NCBI RefSeq assembly: GCF_010692725.1
Contig: NZ_JAAFZB010000095.1
Coordinates: 620,001 to 684,000, forward strand
Source: Flavihumibacter soli
GTDB taxonomy: Bacteria > Bacteroidota > Bacteroidia > Sphingobacteriales > Sphingobacteriaceae
DNA length: 64,000 nt
Direction: 5' to 3'
This document shows positions 37,462 through 45,217 of this stretch, in pieces. Each line of letters starts with the position of its first letter. The stretch's first letter is position 1. Under the pieces are notes generated by a model, which saw nothing but the letters and a program-made list of their open reading frames with translations, was not told where the DNA came from and ran no database searches. Made by a program: the position numbers and the translations under genes.

Positions 37462-38097
37462 ATGAACACCGGCGAGGCTTACGATAAATGGGCGAAGACC
37501 TATGACCAGGTCGAAAATAAAACGCGCGATCTGGAAAAAAGAGCGGTCCGTACGATTCTGAAAGATATAGATGTCCCTCATATACTTGAGATAGGGTGCG
37601 GTACAGGAAAGAACACCGCCTGGCTTGCCGGCCACTGTCAGGAGCTGACTGCTCTTGATTTTTCAGAAGGCATGCTTCGGAGGGCACGGCAGAAGATCAG
37701 CGATGCAAAAGTAAATTTCCGCCAGGCTGATATTACAAAGCCATGGGCTGTCAAACCGGCGGACCTCATTTGCTGCAGCCTTGTATTGGAACATATTGAA
37801 GACCTGGATTTCATCTTCAGGCAGGCGGAAGTCTCGCTTTCGGCAGGTGGGCAGTTTTACATTTGTGAGCTGCATCCCTTCAGGCAGTTGCGTGGTTCAC
37901 GCGCCAGGTTTGAGCATGAGGGTGATACCCATCACCTCGAATACTTTGTTCATCATATCTCCGATTATTTAAGTGTGGCAATCGCAAACGGCTTCACGTG
38001 CTCTGGTTTACAGGAATGGTTTGACGAGGACAACCGCAATGAAATTCCCCGGCTGGTATCTTACCAGTTTCATAAAAGATCAGGTACGTCGCAATAG
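37462..38097 (+). CDS. Class I SAM-dependent methyltransferase
   Basis: 211 aa. Motif I is ILEIGCGTGKNTAWLA (residues about 38-53), followed by LTALDFSEGMLRRAR (motif II region) and ADLICCSLVLEHIEDLD (motif IV). The pattern is that of the Methyltransf_11/25 group acting on small molecules; the substrate is unknown. The 170-nt gap upstream holds no gene. It is followed by a peroxiredoxin gene with its own promoter. Confidence 0.9.
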   Translation: MNTGEAYDKWAKTYDQVENKTRDLEKRAVRTILKDIDVPHILEIGCGTGKNTAWLAGHCQELTALDFSEGMLRRARQKISDAKVNFRQADITKPWAVKPADLICCSLVLEHIEDLDFIFRQAEVSLSAGGQFYICELHPFRQLRGSRARFEHEGDTHHLEYFVHHISDYLSVAIANGFTCSGLQEWFDEDNRNEIPRLVSYQFHKRSGTSQ

Positions 38098-38177
38098 CTA
38101 ATGATGATATATTTTTGTATGATATAGGTTGCGTCTATATGGTATAAAGAAAAAGAATGGGTAATTTCTGGCCATTG

Positions 38178-38209
38178 ATTGCTTTAGAGGGCCATTAGCC
38201 GTATCTTTG
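38178..38209 (+). promoter_or_regulatory. Promoter of peroxiredoxin gene
   Basis: ATTG at 38178-38181, 20-nt spacer, then a perfect TATCTTTG -7 box at 38202-38209. This is a near-consensus Bacteroidota housekeeping promoter, 36 nt before the ATG. Confidence 0.75.
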
Positions 38210-38244
38210 CGTCAGATTTTAAAACCCATAACAGAATAACAATT

Positions 38245-38790
38245 ATGATAAGCATAGGACAGAAATTCCCTTCGTTTGTGAAGACAGCCGTAGTAAGTAT
38301 CGAAAAAGGTAAAGAGTTTGACACTATTTCTTCTGAGTTCTTTACTAACGAAGACAACGTATGGACAGTGATGTTCTGGTGGCCAAAAGACTTCACTTTT
38401 GTATGCCCAACAGAGATCAAAGAATTTAATAATGCTTTTGGAGAGTTCCGTGACCGCGATGCCCGTTTGATCGGTGCCTCAACTGATACAGAGAACGTGC
38501 ACCTGGCGTGGAGACATAGCCATGATGACCTGCGCGACCTGAAATTCCCAATGCTTGCCGATACTTCCAAATCATTGGCTGAAGAATTAGGTATTTTAGA
38601 GCCAACCGAAAAGATTGCTTACCGTGCAACTTATATCATAGATCCAACAGGCGTTATCCGTTGGGTAAGTGTAAATGACCTGAGTGTTGGCCGTAATGTT
38701 AAAGAAGTACTTCGGGTGCTTGACGGCTTACAAACTGACGAACTTTGCCCTTGTAACTGGGAAAAAGGTCAGGAAACGCTAACTGTATAA
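38245..38790 (+). CDS. Peroxiredoxin (AhpC/TSA family)
   Basis: 181 aa. Peroxidatic Cys54 in DFTFVCPTEI; candidate resolving cysteines Cys168 and Cys170 in ELCPCNW near the C-terminus. It reduces peroxides in the cytoplasm. The downstream gene encodes an AhpD-like CxxC protein, the reductant partner of AhpC in Mycobacterium, so AhpC/AhpD pairing is likely rather than AhpF. The strong promoter and codon use suggest high expression. A hairpin with T-run between the two genes probably lowers expression of the second. Confidence 0.94.
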   Translation: MISIGQKFPSFVKTAVVSIEKGKEFDTISSEFFTNEDNVWTVMFWWPKDFTFVCPTEIKEFNNAFGEFRDRDARLIGASTDTENVHLAWRHSHDDLRDLKFPMLADTSKSLAEELGILEPTEKIAYRATYIIDPTGVIRWVSVNDLSVGRNVKEVLRVLDGLQTDELCPCNWEKGQETLTV

Positions 38791-38807
38791 TTATTTATCC
38801 CGTAAAG

Positions 38808-38849
38808 CTCCTCTTTATCCTGAAGTCCGGGAATGAAGAGGAGTTTTTT
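38808..38849 (+). terminator. Terminator/attenuator between peroxiredoxin and AhpD-like genes
   Basis: Stem CTCCTCTT/AAGAGGAG (38808-38815 with 38836-38843) followed by six Ts. It contains the distal ATG (38833), which argues for the AhpD start at 38872. Confidence 0.75.
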
Positions 38850-38871
38850 ATTAAATCATAAATCTGAAATA

Positions 38872-39456
38872 ATGAACGAAAGTACTGAAGTGATCCATGA
38901 ATTGTTAGGAAGCATTGGTTCTGATACGGTTTACCGTACAGCCTCCCTTTCCCTGTTAGAAGAAGGAAATTCACGTTACCTGCGGGATCTGAAACTTAAT
39001 TTTAGCAGCACCTTAACCTCTGAGCATTTATCAGCAAAGGAGATTGCCCTTCTGGGTATTAGTGTTGCTGTGAATGAACGCAATAACCTGTTGATCACTT
39101 TCTTTAAAAAGATGGCTGAGGACAATGAATCAACCGCTGAAGAGATTGCTGAAGCTGTGGGCTGTGCGTCCTTGCTGGCGTCGAACAATGTTTTCTACCG
39201 TTTCCGTCACTTTACCAAAAAAGAGAAGTATACCCAGATACCAGCTCGAATCAGAATGCAGATCATGATGAAGCCGGTTACCGGTAAAGAGTTCTTTGAA
39301 CTTATGAGCCTGGCTATCTCCGCTGTTAACGGTTGTGAAATGTGTGTCAACTCACACGAAGATTCACTTATTAAGCTCGGATCTACAGAAGAGCGAATCT
39401 TTGACGCAGTCCGGATTGCCTCCGTTATCACCGCTACCGGCAAGATCGTGTACTAA
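38872..39456 (+). CDS. AhpD-like carboxymuconolactone decarboxylase-family protein
   Basis: 194 aa from the ATG at 38872. The in-frame ATG at 38833 lies in the preceding terminator hairpin and adds only 13 unconserved residues. The AhpD active-site motif is present: Cys155-Glu-Met-Cys158 and His162 in NGCEMCVNSHE. AhpD-type proteins pass electrons to AhpC-type peroxiredoxins, here encoded 81 nt upstream. All-helical composition fits the AhpD fold. The physiological reductant of this AhpD is unknown. Confidence 0.9.
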   Translation: MNESTEVIHELLGSIGSDTVYRTASLSLLEEGNSRYLRDLKLNFSSTLTSEHLSAKEIALLGISVAVNERNNLLITFFKKMAEDNESTAEEIAEAVGCASLLASNNVFYRFRHFTKKEKYTQIPARIRMQIMMKPVTGKEFFELMSLAISAVNGCEMCVNSHEDSLIKLGSTEERIFDAVRIASVITATGKIVY

Positions 39457-39520
39457 AGATGTTTTCCAAAAAGAATAGCCGCTTAACTAAGAAAAAAAAG
39501 TTAAAATGTCCTACTCAGAT

Positions 39521-39552
39521 ATTGACATCTCAAAAGTTAATTTGTAATTTTA
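39521..39552 (+). promoter_or_regulatory. Candidate promoter of an orphan small RNA
   Basis: ATTG at 39521-39524, 20-nt spacer, then TAATTTTA at 39545-39552, matching the Bacteroidota pattern. No protein-coding frame of credible size follows before the terminator at 39672. Confidence 0.45.
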
Positions 39553-39557
39553 AAACT

Positions 39558-39709
39558 TAAAGGTTAATCACCTTAAAGTCATCATCAAAGTGGTAATTTT
39601 CCAGACATGCAGTGATGTATTTCGGATTTGAGATTGCTTTAAGGAATAAGTTTTTATTGTAATTTTTGGGTGAAACGGCCAGGTATGAACTATCTGGCCG
39701 TTTCTTTTT
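39558..39709 (+). ncRNA. Possible small RNA, about 150 nt
   Basis: The interval between a candidate promoter (39521-39552) and a strong terminator (39672-39709) has no credible coding frame. A 5' hairpin AAGGT/ACCTT sits at about 39560-39575, close to the predicted start. I do not recognise an RNA family. It could instead be an untranslated tail of the AhpD transcript. Confidence 0.35.
39672..39709 (+). terminator. Rho-independent terminator in ahpD-GH9 intergenic region
   Basis: An 11-bp perfect stem GAAACGGCCAG/CTGGCCGTTTC (39672-39682 with 39694-39704), followed by five Ts. Confidence 0.93.
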
Positions 39710-39811
39710 AACTGATAACCTGACAGGGAAGCTTTAATTGCAAGGGGGCGCTTAAAAAATGAAGTATAAATTTTAATTTCAACGCTCAGTAGACACCAAC
39801 CGATCCGTTAG

Positions 39812-41614
39812 ATGAAAAAGCTTATTGTTATTAGCCTTCTATTTGTCCTGTTTTCGTCGTTTAACACAAAAAAGCCGCAAAGTTCCTGGATAAGAATTAA
39901 CCAGCTGGGCTACTCTGTCAAAGGTCAGAAGGTGGCTGTGTGGGCCTCGAAGTCTGGTGAGCGCATCAAAACCTTCCGGATTGTGGATTCCGCTACTAAC
40001 AAAACGGTATATAAGGAGAAAGCGGGCCGGGCTTACGGGGAATACGGTCCTTTCAAAGAAACCTATCGCTTAAACTTCACGGCATTGACGTCCCCGGGAA
40101 CTTATTATGTTGAATCAGAAAACGTTAGGTCTCCATATTTTAAAATATCAGGCACTGTTTATTCGGGTCTGGCAGATTTTGCTCTGCGTTACATGCGTCA
40201 GCAACGCAGCGGATTTAATCCATATCTGAAGGATTCCTGCCATACAAATGATGGCTATACGATGTACGGGCCAATGCCTGACAGTACAATCATTGATGTC
40301 TCCGGCGGCTGGCATGATGCCTCAGACTATCTGCAGTACTCTACCACTTCAGCTAACGCTACCTACCACCTGCTTGCGGCCTATCGCGATTTTCCTGCAG
40401 TGTTCGGTGATCAGCACCTGGCCAATGGCCTTAACGGCAGCAATGGCACCGCTGATGTGCTGGACGAAGCAAAATGGGGTCTGGAGTGGCTTCTTAAAAT
40501 GCATCCGAAAGAAGACTGGCTCTTCAATCAGCTTGCCGATGACCGTGACCACATGAGCTTCAGGTTACCTACCGACGATTTGGTAGATTACGGGATGGGC
40601 AAAGGAAAGGCGCGTCCGGTTTACTTCGCAAGCGGAAAGCCGCAAGGGTTAAAGAAGCATAAGAACAGGGCCACGGGAGTTGCTTCTATCGCCGGAAAGT
40701 TTGCCAGCGCATTCGCACTGGCTTCTCAGATATACAATAAACAAGATAATGATCTGGCCGGGGTATTCAGGCAGAAGGCACTGTCCGCGTATAAGCTAGG
40801 CCTTAATAAACCCGGTGTAAGTCAGACAGCGCCACATGGTGCGCCATATTTTTATGAGGAAGATAACTGGGTTGACGATATGGAGCTCGGATCTGCGGCT
40901 TTGTATCAGCTGACCGGTCAAAGCGAATACTATCAAAAGGCTTATGATTTTGGTAAACAGGAGACCGTAACGCCATGGATGGGAGCTGATACCGCCCGCC
41001 ATTATCAATGGTATCCGTTTCATAATTTCGGGCATTACGAGCTAGCGAAGAGATCAGAGGGGCAGCAGCGCGAGCAGCTGATCGCCTATTACCGTGAAGG
41101 AATAGAGCGGGTCTGGAAGAAGTCGCAGAACAACGGCTTTTACCGGGGAGTTCCGTTTATCTGGTGTTCTAACAACCTGACCACTTCTTTCGCGATACAA
41201 TGTTTCCTCTACCGCGAGCTGAGTGGGGACAATACTTATATCGAACTGGAACAAGCCAGTTTTGATTGGCTTTTCGGCGTTAATCCATGGGGTACCAGTA
41301 TGGTATATGGTATGCCTGCTCATGGTGATACGCCCGCAGATCCACATTCTGCACTCACCGCAAAATACAAATACCCGGTTGATGGCGGCCTGATAGATGG
41401 TCCGGTATATGGAAGCATTTACAATAATCTGATCGGGATAACCTTATATCAGCCGGATGAATATGCTCAATTCCAGTCTAAGTTAGTTGTCTATCATGAT
41501 GATTACGGCGACTATAGTACGAATGAACCGACCATGGATGGCACGGCATCGCTTATCTATCTATTAGCCGCCAAGGAAAAGGAATCCCGGGAGGTGGCAC
41601 GGCCAAAAAAGTAG
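39812..41614 (+). CDS. Glycoside hydrolase family 9 enzyme (possibly extended by -1 frameshift)
   Basis: 600 aa in frame. Signal peptide MKKLIVISLLFVLFSSFN; N-terminal Ig-like cellulase domain at about 25-115 (IRINQLGYSVKGQKVAVW); GH9 catalytic domain at about 120-590 with candidate catalytic aspartates Asp169 and Asp172 in GGWHDASDYLQY and proton-donor Glu572 in DYGDYSTNEPTMDG. GH9 enzymes cut beta-1,4-glucans and related chains such as chito-oligosaccharides; the neighbouring deacetylases favour an amino-sugar polymer, by inference. The frame ends KK-stop on the sequence CCA AAA AAG TAG, where a -1 slip enters a polysaccharide-deacetylase frame (see separate entries). First gene of a five- or six-gene operon. 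Confidence 0.92.
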   Translation: MKKLIVISLLFVLFSSFNTKKPQSSWIRINQLGYSVKGQKVAVWASKSGERIKTFRIVDSATNKTVYKEKAGRAYGEYGPFKETYRLNFTALTSPGTYYVESENVRSPYFKISGTVYSGLADFALRYMRQQRSGFNPYLKDSCHTNDGYTMYGPMPDSTIIDVSGGWHDASDYLQYSTTSANATYHLLAAYRDFPAVFGDQHLANGLNGSNGTADVLDEAKWGLEWLLKMHPKEDWLFNQLADDRDHMSFRLPTDDLVDYGMGKGKARPVYFASGKPQGLKKHKNRATGVASIAGKFASAFALASQIYNKQDNDLAGVFRQKALSAYKLGLNKPGVSQTAPHGAPYFYEEDNWVDDMELGSAALYQLTGQSEYYQKAYDFGKQETVTPWMGADTARHYQWYPFHNFGHYELAKRSEGQQREQLIAYYREGIERVWKKSQNNGFYRGVPFIWCSNNLTTSFAIQCFLYRELSGDNTYIELEQASFDWLFGVNPWGTSMVYGMPAHGDTPADPHSALTAKYKYPVDGGLIDGPVYGSIYNNLIGITLYQPDEYAQFQSKLVVYHDDYGDYSTNEPTMDGTASLIYLLAAKEKESREVARPKK

Positions 41615-41646
41615 TTACCGATAGATTCGGCGCGATCATACGCGGT
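41589..41646 (+). promoter_or_regulatory. Candidate programmed -1 ribosomal frameshift signal
   Basis: SD-like GGGAGGTGG at 41589-41597, slippery heptamer A AAA AAG at 41605-41611 in the zero-frame phase of the GH9 gene, stop TAG at 41612-41614, then two short adjacent hairpins (CCGA/TCGG at 41618-41630, CGCG/CGCG at 41631-41644), with an alternative ACCG/CGGT closing stem at 41617-41646. The 10-nt SD spacing and 6-nt hairpin spacing match the E. coli dnaX arrangement. The stems are only four bp each. Confidence 0.6.
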
Positions 41647-42315
41647 GATACTTCGCTAAAGAAGATAGCGCTTGTCTTTACAGGCGATGAGTTTGCAGAT
41701 GGCGGCAATCATATCCGCAAGACTTTGAAGGAAGCCAGGATCAAGGCCTCTTTCTTTTTCACGGGCAGATTTTATGCGCAACCAACATTCGGGTCGCTGA
41801 TCTCTGATCTGAAAAATGACGGCCATTACCTCGGAGCGCATTCCGACCAGCATCTCCTGTATTGTGACTGGACGAAGCGTGATAGCACCCTCGTCACCCG
41901 GAAGCAGTTCAGCGACGACGTGCGAAACAACTACGGGCGAATGGCGAAGTTCGGTGTCACAGCAAAATCTGCTCCCTACTTTTTGCCACCCTATGAATGG
42001 TATAATTCGACAATAGCCGATTGGACTTCCGCGGAAGGCCTTCAACTGGTTAATTTTTCTCCCGGCACACGCTCAACAGCTGATTACACCTGGCCCGAGA
42101 TGGGCAAGAACTACCGAAGCTCCGACGAGATATATAGGTCGATCATGAGCCTGGAGGAACGCGATCTGAATGGGCTGAATGGATTTATATTGCTTGTCCA
42201 TGTAGGCACGGACCCGCGACGGACAGACAAGTTTTATTTTCGATTGAAGGAGTTACTCGCAGAACTTTCAAACAAAGGTTATCGCTTTGAAAGAATTGAT
42301 GATTTATTGAACTAA
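41611..42315 (+). CDS. Polysaccharide deacetylase (NodB) domain, reached by -1 frameshift from GH9
   Basis: The frame is open from 41527 to 42315 with no ATG, GTG or TTG before a TTG at 41725. The NodB metal site needs both TGDE (ALVFTGDEFAD, 41680-41691, equivalent to TFDD) and HSDQH (41839-41853). The TTG start would drop the first motif, so translation most likely enters by -1 slippage at 41605-41611, giving about 234 residues after the GH9 part (total about 834 aa). NodB enzymes remove N- or O-acetyl groups from chitin-, xylan- or peptidoglycan-type chains. Alternatives are a real inactivating indel, a homopolymer sequencing error, or a shortened protein from TTG. Confidence 0.75.
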   Translation, partial: VVTDRFGAIIRGDTSLKKIALVFTGDEFADGGNHIRKTLKEARIKASFFFTGRFYAQPTFGSLISDLKNDGHYLGAHSDQHLLYCDWTKRDSTLVTRKQFSDDVRNNYGRMAKFGVTAKSAPYFLPPYEWYNSTIADWTSAEGLQLVNFSPGTRSTADYTWPEMGKNYRSSDEIYRSIMSLEERDLNGLNGFILLVHVGTDPRRTDKFYFRLKELLAELSNKGYRFERIDDLLN

Positions 42316-42399
42316 GGTTGTTTGCTACTGTAATTTATTTGTTCCAGATCGGGGTTGCTCTGCTTTTTTGGTTATTTTCGAAACGATTAAAATCCCCGC

Positions 42400-44856
42400 A
42401 TGAACATTCGTAATCTTCTTTTTGGCTTTATACTTGCCCTTCCGGTATCCCTACATGCACAATACAGTCCCCAACCCAGTTCTTCGGAAATCAAACTGGC
42501 CCTGCAAAAGTTAAATACCGTTGGAAGCGTGTTATATATGGCCGCTCATCCGGATGACGAAAATACCAGACTCCTGTCGTACCTGGCGAAGGAGCGGAAG
42601 CTTCGTACCGGCTACCTTTCACTGACAAGGGGAGACGGTGGGCAGAATCTCATCGGTACAGAGCAGGGAGAATTGCTGGGGCTGATAAGAACCCAGGAAT
42701 TGCTCGCCGCAAGAAGAACTGACGGCGCGGAACAATTTTTCTCACGGGCTATAGATTTCGGATACTCTAAAACTTCTGAAGAGACTTTCCGGATCTGGGG
42801 TAAGGAGCAGATCCTTGCAGATGCGGTTTGGGTTATCCGAAACTTTCGACCGGATGTTATCATCACCCGTTTTCCTGAAGACAGCCGGGCGGGACATGGT
42901 CAGCATGCTGCTTCGGCCATAATTGCCCGTGAAGCCTTTGCTGCTGCTGCAGACCCCCGACGTTTCCCGGATCAGTTAAAATTCGTGCAACCCTGGCAGG
43001 CAAAAAGACTCGTGTGGAACAACTATAATTTCGGAGGAACCAATACCACTTCGGATGATCAGCTTAAAATAAATGTAGGCGTCTTTAATCCCCTGCTCGG
43101 TAAGGGATATGGTGAGATAGCCGCCGAGAGCAGAACAAACCATAAGAGTCAGGGATTTGGCAGTGCACGTCAACGCGGGCAATCAGTTGAATACTTTACA
43201 ACGGTTGCCGGCGAGCCGGCAATAAATGATTTATTTGAAGGAATTGATCAGAGTTGGAATCGTGTTAAAGGCAGTGTAGGGCTGGCAAAATTAATCAGGC
43301 AGGCAGACACAAACTTTCAGATGGATAAACCATCGGGCTCTGTGCCGCTTTTAATAAACGTATTAAAGGAATTAAAGAAGCTGCAGGATCCTTATTGGAA
43401 GGCTCAAAAGGAAAAGGAAACCACTGATTTAATAGCTGCCGCCGCGGGATTGTGGTTTGAGGCTGGTGCCGCGGCTCCTGTGCAAGCTATTCATCAAACG
43501 GTTGCAGTGACGGCTCAGGCCATACTTAATAGTGATCTGAAGGTTAGTTTTGCAGCGGGACAGGCCGCAGGCCAGAATTCTGATTTTAAGGTCTTAGAGA
43601 AGGGTGTTCTGGTTTCAGAGAGCGACAGTCTCAAAGCCCTGAAGTTATCGCAGCCTTACTGGCTGAATAAGAAAAGCAGCATAGGCAACTATGCAATTGC
43701 CGATCAGCAGTTGGTCGGCTTCCCGGAAGATCCGGATAAGCTGAGTGTCTGGTTTAATTTCATGATCGAAGGGTATCCGGTTTCGTTCCGGCGGCCTGTG
43801 ATATTCAAATCTACGGACCAGGTACGCGGTGAGGTTTACCAGCCGCTGGTAATTGCCCCTCCCGTTACGGCGACCATCACTGAAAACGCATATGTGTTTA
43901 ATGAAAATACTCCCCGGAGTATCCAGGTTCAGCTTAAAAGTTTCCGGGATAACGCTAGCGGAGCGTTGGAACCTCAGGTACCGGCGGGGTGGAAGATCAG
44001 TCCGGCAAGGATAGATTTTAATCTCATTAAAAAGGGAGATGAACGTGCCGTGAGTTTTACTCTGACACCTGGTGGAAATGTAAACAGCGGTCATATAGCC
44101 ATGCATATTAAGCTGGATGGACAGACATTTGACCGCGGATTGAAAGTCGTCTCTTATGATCATATTCCGCTGCAGACCCTATTCCCCCTGTCAGAATCAA
44201 GGGTTGAAAGGCTGAAAGTGATAACAGACGGTAAGAAGATCGGGTACCTGGCCGGTGCCGGTGACATGATCCCGGAATCTTTAACGCAACTGGGTTATGA
44301 GGTTACCATTATCAATGAGAACCAGATACTAAATGGCGATCTATCTAAATATGATGCGATCATTGCCGGGATCAGGGCCTACAATGTGAATAGTCGCCTT
44401 CGGTATATTCAGCCGAAGCTCATGGAGTACGTAGAAAACGGCGGTACTTATCTCGTTCAGTACAATGTGAGCAACCCGCTGGTTATGGAAGATATAGGTC
44501 CATATCCGTTTAAAATTTCCCGCGACAGGGTAACAGAGGAAGACGCAAATGTTTCCGTATTAGCCGCAGACAACCCTGTATTAAACTACCCGAACAAGAT
44601 TACTGCCGACGACTTTCAGGGCTGGGTGCAGGAACGCGGAATTTACTTCCTGTCTGATATGGATAAGAAGTACACCCCCCTTCTTGCTATGAGCGATAAG
44701 AATGAAAAACAAAGCAACGGTTCCCTTATAGTTACAGATTACGGGAAAGGTCGCTTTATCTACACATCATTAGTTTTTTTCAGGCAATTGCCGGCGGGTG
44801 TACCGGGCGCATACAGATTATTTGTAAATTTGATCGCTAACAAGAACAATAAATAA
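42400..44856 (+). CDS. PIG-L/LmbE-family deacetylase, multidomain
   Basis: 818 aa. Signal peptide MNIRNLLFGFILALPVSLHA/Q. Catalytic domain about 25-330: AAHPDDEN (His50, Asp52-Asp53-Glu54) and RAGHGQHAAS (metal His pair), the zinc site of GlcNAc deacetylases. About 480-600 is an Ig-like NEW3-type domain; about 610-815 resembles a class I glutamine-amidotransferase/ThuA-type flavodoxin fold (KYDAIIAGIRAYN, YVENGGTYLVQYN). PIG-L enzymes deacetylate N-acetylglucosamine-containing substrates; here the protein is periplasmic or surface exposed. Same operon as GH9 and the symporter, 84 nt after the deacetylase stop. Confidence 0.92.
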   Translation: MNIRNLLFGFILALPVSLHAQYSPQPSSSEIKLALQKLNTVGSVLYMAAHPDDENTRLLSYLAKERKLRTGYLSLTRGDGGQNLIGTEQGELLGLIRTQELLAARRTDGAEQFFSRAIDFGYSKTSEETFRIWGKEQILADAVWVIRNFRPDVIITRFPEDSRAGHGQHAASAIIAREAFAAAADPRRFPDQLKFVQPWQAKRLVWNNYNFGGTNTTSDDQLKINVGVFNPLLGKGYGEIAAESRTNHKSQGFGSARQRGQSVEYFTTVAGEPAINDLFEGIDQSWNRVKGSVGLAKLIRQADTNFQMDKPSGSVPLLINVLKELKKLQDPYWKAQKEKETTDLIAAAAGLWFEAGAAAPVQAIHQTVAVTAQAILNSDLKVSFAAGQAAGQNSDFKVLEKGVLVSESDSLKALKLSQPYWLNKKSSIGNYAIADQQLVGFPEDPDKLSVWFNFMIEGYPVSFRRPVIFKSTDQVRGEVYQPLVIAPPVTATITENAYVFNENTPRSIQVQLKSFRDNASGALEPQVPAGWKISPARIDFNLIKKGDERAVSFTLTPGGNVNSGHIAMHIKLDGQTFDRGLKVVSYDHIPLQTLFPLSESRVERLKVITDGKKIGYLAGAGDMIPESLTQLGYEVTIINENQILNGDLSKYDAIIAGIRAYNVNSRLRYIQPKLMEYVENGGTYLVQYNVSNPLVMEDIGPYPFKISRDRVTEEDANVSVLAADNPVLNYPNKITADDFQGWVQERGIYFLSDMDKKYTPLLAMSDKNEKQSNGSLIVTDYGKGRFIYTSLVFFRQLPAGVPGAYRLFVNLIANKNNK

Positions 44857-44922
44857 CAATAACATAACCTGCGGTCCTTAACCCAGGTTAATTTTTATCA
44901 GGCATTTTAATACATATCTCAA

Positions 44923-45105
44923 ATGAAACAACACCACACACCGGACATTGACTACACTTATTTTTATATCCTTGCATTAGTTTGCGGTATTTTAACTGCA
45001 TGGGTCATATCAGGTTCGGTTCTCTGGACAATACTTGGAGCGATCCTGGGTCTTTTATTTGCGGCTTTCTTTGTAAACGCCTTGGTAAAGGACAGTGAAG
45101 TTTGA
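44923..45105 (+). CDS. Two-helix membrane microprotein, 60 aa
   Basis: Starts with ATG 66 nt after the PIG-L gene. Two hydrophobic segments: YTYFYILALVCGILTAWVIS and VLWTILGAILGLLFAAFFVN. No family is recognised. It overlaps the next small frame by 11 nt, and that frame overlaps the symporter start, so the two small proteins and the symporter are translationally linked. A role as an accessory subunit of the symporter is inference from position. Confidence 0.8.
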   Translation: MKQHHTPDIDYTYFYILALVCGILTAWVISGSVLWTILGAILGLLFAAFFVNALVKDSEV

Positions 45106-45217
45106 TCCGGAACTCCCTCCTTTTATTAAAAGCTGGAACCAGTTCTACTCCCTCCTGGTAGTATGGCTGGTTCTGCTGATTATACTTTTTTATTTGTTCA
45201 CCAAGACATTTGAATGA
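45095..45217 (+). CDS. Single-helix membrane microprotein, 40 aa
   Basis: GTG at 45095 opens a 40-residue frame: VKFDPELPPFIKSWNQFYSL, then a hydrophobic helix LVVWLVLLIILFYLFTKTFE. The 11-nt overlap with the preceding 60-aa gene and the ATGA overlap with the symporter start strongly suggest it is translated. No named family is recognised. Short single-helix proteins directly upstream of sodium:solute symporters are plausible accessory subunits, but this is inference. Confidence 0.75.
   Translation: MKFDPELPPFIKSWNQFYSLLVVWLVLLIILFYLFTKTFE

Noticed and set aside
37391-37687. Minus-strand frame across the methyltransferase start
   Set aside because: A shadow of the methyltransferase gene with low-quality composition and no motif.
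38833-38871. Upstream ATG extension of the AhpD-like gene
   Set aside because: It lies inside a terminator hairpin with a T-run and adds 13 residues not typical of AhpD.
41725-42315. Stand-alone deacetylase gene starting at TTG 41725
   Set aside because: It would lack the first NodB metal motif, which is encoded in the same frame upstream; frameshift entry explains the full domain better.
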